A DNA stretch of 64,000 bases from WLXB01 sp040221475 (GTDB lineage: Bacteria > Pseudomonadota > Alphaproteobacteria > Rhodospirillales > Rhodospirillaceae), in the NCBI GenBank assembly GCA_040221475.1, contig JAVKEJ010000032.1, positions 558,001 to 622,000 of the forward strand, written 5' to 3'. A program made the position numbers and the translations under genes. The notes beneath the pieces were generated by a model that was not told where the DNA came from, did not search any database, and saw only the letters and a program-made list of their open reading frames with translations. Below are positions 52,840 to 60,693 of this stretch, in pieces. Numbering within the stretch: the stretch's first letter is position 1; each line of letters begins with the position of its first letter.

Positions 52840-55005
52840 TTAAGCGACGCTAAACCCAGAACTAGGCAAGGGCAGTCGACGAATCCGCTGCCCTGTGGCA
52901 GCATAAATCGCGTTGGCCACCGCAGGCGCTGTTGCCGGCACAGCCGCTTCCCCCGCGCCGCCGACCAGCTGGTCAGATTCGATTAACGCGACTTCCACCT
53001 CAGGCATATTCGCCAAGCGCACCGCGTCGTAATCATGGAAGTTGGATTGCACAACCACACCCTTTTCCAATGTGATCTCACCAAACAGCGCAGCCGTTAA
53101 GGCATAGGTAATGCCGCTCTCCATCTGATGCACAACATTAGACGGATCAAGGGCAAAGCCGCAGTCATAGGCACACCAGACTTTGACCACACGCAAATCC
53201 CCAGACGACACATCGATTTCGGCCACCTGGGCATTGACCGACCCAAAGCCCGGACAAAACGCGATGCCAAGACCTCGGCCTGAAGGCATATCACGACCCC
53301 AGCCTGCCATGTCAGCGACCTTATTCAGCACAGCAAGTTCGCGCGGCTTATCAACAATCAAATCCCTACGGAATTCATAGGGGTCCTTACCAGCCATGAC
53401 AGCCAGTTCGTCCATGGCACTTTCTGAGAAAAACCCGTTCTGGGACGAGGCTACACCGCGCCAGAACCCAACCGGAACGGTTGGCTTGTATTCAACGTAA
53501 TCAATCAGCTTGTTTTCAATCGCATACGAGCCGCCCACAGCCCCGCCAACAGAGGTTGGGTCAGGAAAATTGCGCGGACGGTTTTGGAACTGTAGAATGG
53601 ATTGACCCGCCAAGCGGCTGTGCATAGCAATCAATTTGCCATCGTCATCAAGCGCGGCCCTCACACGGGCGACATAGGCCGCACGATAGAAGTCGTGCTG
53701 AATATCTTGCTCGCGGGTCCAGATCAGGCTGACAGGACGACCCGGCACGGCCATCGCGGCCTGCACAGACTGTACGGCGAAATCCACCTCCCACTTCCGG
53801 CCAAAGCCGCCACCGGCAAATGTATTTTGCAGATGAACATTTTCAATCGAGAATCCGGTGACTTTGGCAGCAGCTTCACGCGCCGCATCTTGTTGCTGGT
53901 GCGGCGACCACATCTTGCACTCTGATTCGGTGACCAAGGCCGTGGACGCCATTGGCTCCATACAGGCATGGGCCAAGAATGGTACTTCGTACTCGGCCTC
54001 AAAAGATCTTTCCGCGGCGTCAATCGTCGCGGGTGCATCGCCGGTGGCACCAAAGAAGGGCCGCGCTTCATCGTCCAGCGACGCACGCATTTCGGCCCAC
54101 AGATCATTAGAATTAACGGTGTCGCCACCTTTAAAATCCCAGTCAACAACCATGGACTCGGCGGCTGTTTTCGCCTGCCAGAAGGTTTCGCCGATCACCG
54201 CCAAGCCGCCGTCCACTTCCGTGACCGCGACCACACCCGGGCGCTTTGCGATCTCTTCTCTGTTGTCGCTGAGGATTTCACCGCCATAAACAGGTGATGT
54301 ATGCAAGGCCGCATAAAGCTTGCCTGGAAGGTCAATATCGGCCCCGTAAACAGCCGAGCCATCAACTTTGGCCGGTGTATCTTTGCGCCGGACCTCTTTG
54401 CCCAATAGCTTAAAATCTGCGCGGTCTTTAAGAACGGGCTGTTCAACCGGCGTGAGCTTGGCGGCCGCCTCTGCCACGGCTCCAAAGCTAAGGGTCCGGC
54501 CTGATGCACCATGCGTAATAATACCCTCGCTCACCGACAGACTCTCAGGCGACACATTCAATTCTTTTGCAGCAGCGCGCACTAGCATCTCACGGGCGGC
54601 AGCACCCATTTTCCGGAGTGTCTCGTAATAGCCCATGACAGCATCCGAGCCACCCGTGGACTGACGACCGTCTTTGGCGGGGTTGCCATAGGCCGGATTG
54701 GCTGTGGCAAGACGCACTTCAACCAGATCCCAGTTGGCGTCCATTTCCTCGGCAACCACTTTGGGCAGCGTCGTGTAAACGCCCTGACCGATCTCCACCC
54801 CTGGCACCACAATAGAAACCCGCTCGTCCGGCATCACCTGCACGAAGGCGTTCAGTTCAGCTGTCTCGCCCTTTGCCACCGCCGCGTGGGACTGTGGCAG
54901 CCTCCCACCAAGTATCAGACCGCCAGCAACGGCAGACGTTACAAAGAAAGTGCGGCGGCTTAAGCTCGAGTTGGATGGAATCGAGCGAGAAGAATGGTGG
55001 GTCAT
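52840..55005 (-). CDS. Tat-exported molybdopterin-binding oxidoreductase (IorB-like, xanthine dehydrogenase family)
   Basis: A 721-residue large subunit of the isoquinoline-1-oxidoreductase-beta / aldehyde oxidase type. A twin-arginine signal (LSRRTFFVTSAVAGG) directs export. Cofactor-binding segments include PGVEIGQGVYTTLPKVVAEE, GNPAKDGRQSTGGSDAVMGY and FAGGGFGRKWEVDFAVQ. The enzyme should hydroxylate or oxidise a heterocycle or aldehyde using a molybdopterin cofactor. The required [2Fe-2S] subunit gene is not adjacent. The ATG at 55005 has GAGAGG six bases upstream and is preferred over two upstream in-frame starts. Confidence 0.88.
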   Translation of the reverse strand: MTHHSSRSIPSNSSLSRRTFFVTSAVAGGLILGGRLPQSHAAVAKGETAELNAFVQVMPDERVSIVVPGVEIGQGVYTTLPKVVAEEMDANWDLVEVRLATANPAYGNPAKDGRQSTGGSDAVMGYYETLRKMGAAAREMLVRAAAKELNVSPESLSVSEGIITHGASGRTLSFGAVAEAAAKLTPVEQPVLKDRADFKLLGKEVRRKDTPAKVDGSAVYGADIDLPGKLYAALHTSPVYGGEILSDNREEIAKRPGVVAVTEVDGGLAVIGETFWQAKTAAESMVVDWDFKGGDTVNSNDLWAEMRASLDDEARPFFGATGDAPATIDAAERSFEAEYEVPFLAHACMEPMASTALVTESECKMWSPHQQQDAAREAAAKVTGFSIENVHLQNTFAGGGFGRKWEVDFAVQSVQAAMAVPGRPVSLIWTREQDIQHDFYRAAYVARVRAALDDDGKLIAMHSRLAGQSILQFQNRPRNFPDPTSVGGAVGGSYAIENKLIDYVEYKPTVPVGFWRGVASSQNGFFSESAMDELAVMAGKDPYEFRRDLIVDKPRELAVLNKVADMAGWGRDMPSGRGLGIAFCPGFGSVNAQVAEIDVSSGDLRVVKVWCAYDCGFALDPSNVVHQMESGITYALTAALFGEITLEKGVVVQSNFHDYDAVRLANMPEVEVALIESDQLVGGAGEAAVPATAPAVANAIYAATGQRIRRLPLPSSGFSVA

Positions 55006-55257
55006 ATTCGGCCTCTCTAAACGGGCAAAAAGCGTTCGTATCGGTAAATGTAGGTTTAGCATAAGCGCATCCCAAGACCAAAGCTGACGAATCGGCATTC
55101 GCCTGGTATTCGGACGGCGATCATATCAAAGCAGGCGACCTGCTCAGAATGGGGTTGATATTGGTCATTCTACGGCGGTCACATCAGGTGCTATGGTTTT
55201 GACCATATCAGATTGCTAAGATACGTCATATTTTGAGGCTAAAAGAGGATTTCTCTC

Positions 55258-56322
55258 ATGATGGATTATAAGCTGCGTCAACAGGGACGCGCCAAGCTCG
55301 ACTTTTTGTCCGCCTTTGGGCCTTCCATCGGTCCACTGATGCAGCAGCAGCAAGCGGCGTTAGACAAAGCCAATCTCAATGATGAGACCTTGGACGAAGA
55401 TATTGATACCCGCGCCAAGCAGATTGAAGGCGTGTTGGACAATGTGCCGGCCTTTCGCGCAAGCAATCTCGTCGGCGAATGGCATGGCGATCACTACACT
55501 GAAACAGCCGCAGCGGCCTTTGATGAGATTAAAGCTGAGCTTGATCCATCCTTTAAAGAGTTGGCCAAGGGCGGCACAACACTGATCGCCAATCCTGACC
55601 TAGAGGTGCCTGAGTACTGGCTGTACCCCATTCACCGCACTACTGGCGGCTGGGATGGACACAGGCATATGGGTTTTATCCACGGCGAGTTGATCCATCG
55701 CTACCTTGTTGGCAAATCAGCCAAGCCGCCTGCAGCAGGCAGTGCACCAACGGACATTTATACCGACCGTAAGAATTTTGCTGAGCAAGCTCCCCGTCGG
55801 GATTATGAGCATGTGGTCGAAATCGGATGCTCATCTGGCCCCTACACGACGAAGCTGGCAGAAGTTTTCCCGAATGCGAAAATTACGGCCATGGATATTT
55901 CCTTGTCGCAACTTGAGCAGGCCCAGCGTAATGGCAACAAACTTGGCCATAGCTGGAGTCTGATTCAAGCAGACGGCCAAGATACGGGCTTAGATGATGA
56001 GAGTTGCGATTTGTTCACCTCTTACATCATTCTTCATGAACTGCCGGTCAAAGTGATTGAGGGCATTCTGCGCGAAGGGTTCCGCACTTTGAAATCCGGT
56101 GGCGATCTGCTGTTTGGCGACGTGGCACCTTACAACGCGCTGAATAAAATCGCATCCTGGCGGACGGACTTTATGGCCCGTTATGGCGGAGAGCCCTATT
56201 GGCGCGGATCTTCAACTATGGACATGGTTGGTCTGATGGCAGACATCGGGTTTGTGGATGTTCGCTATGAAGGCATGGCCCCAAATAACTATCCGTGGGT
56301 GACCTACGGACGGAAGCCGTAG
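55258..56322 (+). CDS. Class I SAM-dependent methyltransferase with N-terminal helical domain
   Basis: A 354-residue protein. Residues 1-165 are a mostly helical N-terminal region of unknown function (ending EYWLYPIHRTTGGWDGHRHM), which does not resemble a standard domain. The methyltransferase core (about 180-310) has motif I HVVEIGCSSGPYTTKLAEVF, then ITAMDISLSQLEQAQRNGN and CDLFTSYIILHELPVKVIEG. The substrate is unknown. It starts with two ATG codons behind an AGAGGAT sequence. It is followed six bases later by a 100-residue gene, likely in one operon. Confidence 0.87.
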   Translation: MMDYKLRQQGRAKLDFLSAFGPSIGPLMQQQQAALDKANLNDETLDEDIDTRAKQIEGVLDNVPAFRASNLVGEWHGDHYTETAAAAFDEIKAELDPSFKELAKGGTTLIANPDLEVPEYWLYPIHRTTGGWDGHRHMGFIHGELIHRYLVGKSAKPPAAGSAPTDIYTDRKNFAEQAPRRDYEHVVEIGCSSGPYTTKLAEVFPNAKITAMDISLSQLEQAQRNGNKLGHSWSLIQADGQDTGLDDESCDLFTSYIILHELPVKVIEGILREGFRTLKSGGDLLFGDVAPYNALNKIASWRTDFMARYGGEPYWRGSSTMDMVGLMADIGFVDVRYEGMAPNNYPWVTYGRKP

Positions 56323-56328
56323 ATCATT

Positions 56329-56631
56329 ATGTCAGACGTCAAACTTCATCCGACGACCAAACAGGCCCGCAGGCGTGATTCGCTAAAGCCTGACGATATC
56401 AACAAAGTTGGCCATGCCATTCTCACCCTCGCCCAAGAGCTGTGGGCTGTGAAAGACCGGCAAATGGTAACAGAACAAGTGCTTAAAGCGCGGAATATAG
56501 ATATCGCGGAAGCGATTGATACCTTCCAACCTGATCCCGAAATGGAGGCAAAGCTGGCCGCCAGCCGACAGGCTTTAGTCAAGAAAATCATCACTGATCT
56601 GACCGGGGATTACGGTCCACTCGACTCGTAA
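56329..56631 (+). CDS. Small hypothetical protein downstream of a methyltransferase
   Basis: A 100-residue protein with no signal peptide. The N-terminal part is basic (KLHPTTKQARRRDSLKP) and the rest is helical (ILTLAQELWAVKDRQMVTEQ). No known domain is recognised. It starts six bases after the methyltransferase stop and ends in front of a strong hairpin terminator, so it is a genuine last gene of that operon. It may modulate or bind the methyltransferase's substrate (inference). Confidence 0.72.
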   Translation: MSDVKLHPTTKQARRRDSLKPDDINKVGHAILTLAQELWAVKDRQMVTEQVLKARNIDIAEAIDTFQPDPEMEAKLAASRQALVKKIITDLTGDYGPLDS

Positions 56632-56657
56632 TTAACGCTCTCAGAATGCAACAGCTT

Positions 56658-56690
56658 AACGGCGCTCTCCATGTGAGCGCCGTTATTGTT
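56658..56690 (+). terminator. Rho-independent terminator between convergent genes
   Basis: Ten-base stem AACGGCGCTC (56658-56667) with GAGCGCCGTT (56675-56684), then ATTGTTTT. It ends the plus-strand methyltransferase operon. The mirror image on the minus strand lacks a good U tract. Confidence 0.88.
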
Positions 56691-56691
56691 T

Positions 56692-57249
56692 TCAACAAAG
56701 CAAAGCAGGTGCATGCGACTTAACAGCACAAATGCGCTGGCGAATTGCCAGACGGGGTTGATCTTCTCTCCCACATTCGTACGCGACAATTTGCAGGTGG
56801 CCTGAGAACGCTTCTAGAAGCTCTCCCGGTCGTAATAGGAAGTCTGGGTTTCGTGGCCGACCCAATGCTTCATTGCCCTGGCCAAAAGTTTCGACAAGAA
56901 CAACACCGCCAGGTGCGAGGCTTTCAATCAGGTTTTGAAAGTGGGGCCGATGCAGGTAATTGGCAACAACGATTCCAGCGAACACCTCAGATTCAAAAGG
57001 CCAGCCATCGCCCTCCAGATCATGCGGCAAACTGTCAAAACCAGGCCGACCCTCCAGCCACACCAGCCCGGTCACATCAATATCAACAGCTGTGACGACG
57101 TGGCCGCGCTCTAGGAAAAAATTGGAATGGCGACCATGACCAGCCGCCACATCCAAGACAGAGCCACCCTGCCGGACGAGGTGCGCGAATCGTGACACCC
57201 AAGGGGACGGCGGAATATCGGTATCAGCAGGACGATCGAAACTTTGCAT
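56692..57249 (-). CDS. Class I SAM-dependent methyltransferase
   Basis: A 185-residue methyltransferase-like protein. Motif I reads GSVLDVAAGHGRHSNFFLER, followed by VVTAVDIDVTGLVWLEG and the acidic/motif IV region FAGIVVANYLHRPHFQNLIE. It is shorter than most classes but complete. It resembles small tellurite-resistance (TehB)-type or similar methyltransferases; no resistance role is claimed. It is convergent with the operon on the plus strand and divergent from the M19-like gene. Confidence 0.85.
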   Translation of the reverse strand: MQSFDRPADTDIPPSPWVSRFAHLVRQGGSVLDVAAGHGRHSNFFLERGHVVTAVDIDVTGLVWLEGRPGFDSLPHDLEGDGWPFESEVFAGIVVANYLHRPHFQNLIESLAPGGVVLVETFGQGNEALGRPRNPDFLLRPGELLEAFSGHLQIVAYECGREDQPRLAIRQRICAVKSHAPALLC

Positions 57250-57346
57250 GACTTAATTTACCTACAACCCTCAGCAGAACAATTCTCCGCATCGACTCTC
57301 ACCACCCGTCGAAGGTAGCATGGCGGGAACCGGGGAGGATCATTCT

Positions 57347-58567
57347 ATGTTTCGTTCAAACATCTTGGGGCTTTCACTCGCTGCAGCACTGGCCATTCTG
57401 CCGTCGGCACTATCTGCACAAGACGCGCGCGCCCTGCACGACCGCATAATCACCTTTGATGCCGAAATGGATATCCCCTTTGAGTTCATGGAAGAAGGCA
57501 ATGATGTTGGCACGGAAACCAGCATGCAGATCGATCTGCCAAAAATGGACCGCGGCGGCCTAGATGGCGCCTTATTCGTTAACTGGGTGTTGCAAGGTGA
57601 GCGCACACCATCGGCCTATGCCAAAGCCCGGGAGGATGCGGAACGCAAATTCGCAGCCATAGAGAAAATGGTGCAAACTTATCCAGCAAGAATCGGTCTT
57701 GTCCGCAGCGCTGACGAGGCCGAACAGTTGGTGGCCGAGGGTAAGCACTTTGCCGTCATGGGGATGGTCAATGCTTGGCCGCTCGGTCCAGACCTGACGT
57801 GGTTGCCCGAGTTGTATGAGCGAGGGCTGCGAAACATTACGCTCAACCACACAGGGCATAATCAATTCTCTGATTCCTCACGGCCGCGTGCACAACTCGG
57901 CGATGGCAAGCAGGAGCATGTCGGACTGTCCCAACTCGGCCGTAGCTTGATTATGGCCATGAATGACCTGGGCATCATTGTTGATGTGTCTCAGGTCACG
58001 CCGCAGACGGTGTTTCAAGCAGCTGAATTGTCACGCGCGCCTATCATTGCGTCACATTCGGGCATAAAAAACATCATAGACACGGCGCGCAATCTCACAG
58101 ACCCGGAGATGATCGCCATTAAAGAGACCGGAGGTGCCGTCGGAATCGTTGCCTTTTCAAGCTATTTACGACCCGGATTGCCAGGACAACGTGAAGCCTT
58201 CAGCGCGATCATGAGCGAGTACGGCACAACCAATCTGGCAGAAGTCACGGCCAGTTTTCCGGCGGAAAAAGTAGAGTCCTTCAAGGTGGACTTCGCGGCC
58301 TATGAAAAGAATTTCCCCCCCGCAACTGTTGCGCAATATGTCGATTCCATTGCTTATGCGGTCGAGCTGTTGGGCATTGACCATGTCATGATCAGTTCCG
58401 ATATGGAGCATGGCGGCGGCGTGCGCGGCTGGATGAACGCCGGTGAAGCAGATGGTGTGACCAAAGAATTGGTCGCACGCGACTACACCGAAGATCAAAT
58501 TGCAAAACTCTGGTGGGGTAATTTTGCCAGGGTTTGGCGCACCGTAGACAATGCAGCCGTTCGCTAA
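57347..58567 (+). CDS. Secreted M19 (renal dipeptidase-like) protein with altered zinc-site residues
   Basis: A 406-residue exported protein of the M19 peptidase family. The ATG at 57347 is behind GGAGG with eight bases spacing, and a signal peptide ends near ALSAQ. Family landmarks remain: IIASHSGIKNIIDTARNLT, MISSDMEHGG. Key metal-site positions differ from the norm, however. The HxD motif reads DAEMDIP (His replaced by Glu, E40), the EGG glutamate position reads GMVNAWP (Val, V141), and the DxSH histidine reads DVSQV (Gln, Q216). The binuclear zinc centre is probably lost or altered, so dipeptidase activity should not be assumed. Confidence 0.85.
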   Translation: MFRSNILGLSLAAALAILPSALSAQDARALHDRIITFDAEMDIPFEFMEEGNDVGTETSMQIDLPKMDRGGLDGALFVNWVLQGERTPSAYAKAREDAERKFAAIEKMVQTYPARIGLVRSADEAEQLVAEGKHFAVMGMVNAWPLGPDLTWLPELYERGLRNITLNHTGHNQFSDSSRPRAQLGDGKQEHVGLSQLGRSLIMAMNDLGIIVDVSQVTPQTVFQAAELSRAPIIASHSGIKNIIDTARNLTDPEMIAIKETGGAVGIVAFSSYLRPGLPGQREAFSAIMSEYGTTNLAEVTASFPAEKVESFKVDFAAYEKNFPPATVAQYVDSIAYAVELLGIDHVMISSDMEHGGGVRGWMNAGEADGVTKELVARDYTEDQIAKLWWGNFARVWRTVDNAAVR

Positions 58568-58662
58568 GCCAATTTGACGCAATGCAGCAAAAGGCATAAT
58601 AACAAACAAATATCAGGCGTTTTGCGCCCGTTTTCCCAGTTGATCTTAGGTGGAGCAAAGCG

Positions 58663-60693
58663 GTGACCAAGCCAGCGGCATCCGACACCCCGACCCTTTC
58701 CCTCGCAGCTGAGTTTCCAGCCGCAGACCCAGACACGTGGATGGCCCTCGTCGAGAAATCGCTGGGAGGCAGGCCCTATGACAAGCTCACCACCAAGAGC
58801 TATGACGGTTTGGACATTAAACCGCTGTACACTGCCGCCGCCTCAAGTGCAGCGCCGCGATTAAAACATTCGATATCTGACCTGACGCAAACCGGATGGG
58901 ACATTCGCTGCTTGTCTGCACATCCCGACCCGGTTGAAGCCAATCGGCAGATTCTTAGCGACCTGCAAAAAGGCGCAACCTCCATCACCTTGAAGCTGGA
59001 CCCGACCGGACGCAGCGGAACCATTGTCAAATCTCGGGCCGATCTGGAACTTCTGTTAGAGGGTGTGTTCCTAGACCTCGCACGAGTGGTGCTTGATCCA
59101 GGTGGCCCTTCTTTACCACCAGCCGCCTACCTGATGGATGTGCTGGCCCGGAAAAATATTGCTGCTGAATCGTTCACCGGAAATTTTGGAGCCGACCCTC
59201 TGAGCACACTGGCCGCTGTGGGCAAAGTCATCGTCCCGATCGAGACCCTTCTAGGTCGGATGGCCGATTTGGCGGCCCATACAGCCAAGACCTATCCAAG
59301 CGCCAGGTCACTTAATATTGCCACGGCGGTGTACCATTCTGCAGGTTGCTCTGAGGCCCAAGAGTTGGCGATTGCGATGGCCACGGCGGTTGATTACCTC
59401 CGGCACATCACGCAAGCCGGTGTGAGCATTGATGACGCCTGCAAACAAGTGGCCTTCACCTTAACCTGTGACACGGACGTCTTTCTGACCATTGCAAAAT
59501 TTCGTGCGGCGCGTCGGCTTTGGACGCGTGTTGCAGAGGTTTGTCGCGGCACAGGCGCGTCTTTGAATGCCCCGCTTTACGCCCTGACAGCACCGCGCAT
59601 GATGAGCCGACGCGACCCTTGGGTGAATATGCTGCGCGGCACGGCAGCGTGTTTTGCGGCGGGCGCTGGTGGCGCAGATGCCATAACGGTCCTGCCCTTT
59701 GAACATGCCGTTGGTCTGCCGACATCCCTTGGCCGGCGCATTGCGCGTAACAGCCAGATTGTTCTTCAGGAAGAATCTTCCCTCAGCCGCGTCGCCGACC
59801 CGGCGGGCGGATCCTGGCTGGTAGAATCTTTGACCCATGAGCTTGCCGAAAAAGCCTGGGCCTTGTTTCGAGACATCGAGAGTTCAGGTGGTTTGACCGA
59901 AAATCTGGTCAGCGGACGATTGGCCGAGAAGATCGCTGAAACAGAAGTCGCGCGCGCGCGCAACATAGCCACACGAAAAGACGCATTGACTGGTATCAGC
60001 GAGTTTCCCAACATTGCGGAAACGCCTGTCACAGTCGATACACCTGACGTGGAGAGCATTTTAAACGCTGCCGAAGAGCGTGCCGCTGTGGCAACAGGTG
60101 AAGCGGGTGAACTGCCAAAATACGGCGATGGCGTTCTGATGGAAGCCCTGGTAAAGGCCGCCTCGGGTGATGCCTCCGCGGCAACGATTGGCGCAGCCCT
60201 GAAAGGCACACCCACAGAGATCACCCCTCTGCCACAGCACCGGCTCGCAGAAGATTACGAACACTTGCGCGATGCCAGTGATGCGCACAAAGAGGCACAT
60301 GGCAAACGACCGCAGGTTTTTCTGGCCAATATAGGCAAAGTCGCTGACTTCACAGCGCGCGCCTCGTTTGCAACGAACCTGTTTGAAGCGGGCGGTGTTG
60401 AGGCTCTGCCAGGCCCTGGTGGATTAGAGCCCGCAGTTATTGAAAAAGATTTCGCAGCGTCAACAGCCAAAGCGGCCGTGATCTGCTCGACCGATGCGCT
60501 TTATGAAAACACTGTGGCTGACGTGGCAAAACGTCTAAAGGCTGCGGGGGCGCAAGCCGTCTACCTCGCTGGTCGTGGCGGAGACCACGAAGCCGCATGG
60601 CGCGAAGCCGGCGTGGATGATTTCGTCTTCATGGGCTGCGATGTTCTAACTGTTTTGAATGAGACTCATCAACGCCTGGGAGTTTCCGCATGA
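58663..60693 (+). CDS. mutA: Methylmalonyl-CoA mutase small subunit
   Basis: A 676-residue subunit that pairs with MutB to convert methylmalonyl-CoA and succinyl-CoA with adenosylcobalamin. It has the mutase TIM-barrel-like N-terminal part and a C-terminal B12-type fold without the cobalamin-binding DxHxxG motif, as expected for the non-catalytic small subunit. It starts at GTG (58663), and its stop overlaps the mutB start by four bases. Together with meaB it forms the propionyl-CoA assimilation module. Confidence 0.95.
   Translation: MTKPAASDTPTLSLAAEFPAADPDTWMALVEKSLGGRPYDKLTTKSYDGLDIKPLYTAAASSAAPRLKHSISDLTQTGWDIRCLSAHPDPVEANRQILSDLQKGATSITLKLDPTGRSGTIVKSRADLELLLEGVFLDLARVVLDPGGPSLPPAAYLMDVLARKNIAAESFTGNFGADPLSTLAAVGKVIVPIETLLGRMADLAAHTAKTYPSARSLNIATAVYHSAGCSEAQELAIAMATAVDYLRHITQAGVSIDDACKQVAFTLTCDTDVFLTIAKFRAARRLWTRVAEVCRGTGASLNAPLYALTAPRMMSRRDPWVNMLRGTAACFAAGAGGADAITVLPFEHAVGLPTSLGRRIARNSQIVLQEESSLSRVADPAGGSWLVESLTHELAEKAWALFRDIESSGGLTENLVSGRLAEKIAETEVARARNIATRKDALTGISEFPNIAETPVTVDTPDVESILNAAEERAAVATGEAGELPKYGDGVLMEALVKAASGDASAATIGAALKGTPTEITPLPQHRLAEDYEHLRDASDAHKEAHGKRPQVFLANIGKVADFTARASFATNLFEAGGVEALPGPGGLEPAVIEKDFAASTAKAAVICSTDALYENTVADVAKRLKAAGAQAVYLAGRGGDHEAAWREAGVDDFVFMGCDVLTVLNETHQRLGVSA

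Noticed and set aside
58568..58662. Possible cobalamin riboswitch before mutA
   Set aside because: Only about 95 bases separate the genes, too short for a full B12 riboswitch, and none of its conserved boxes is seen.
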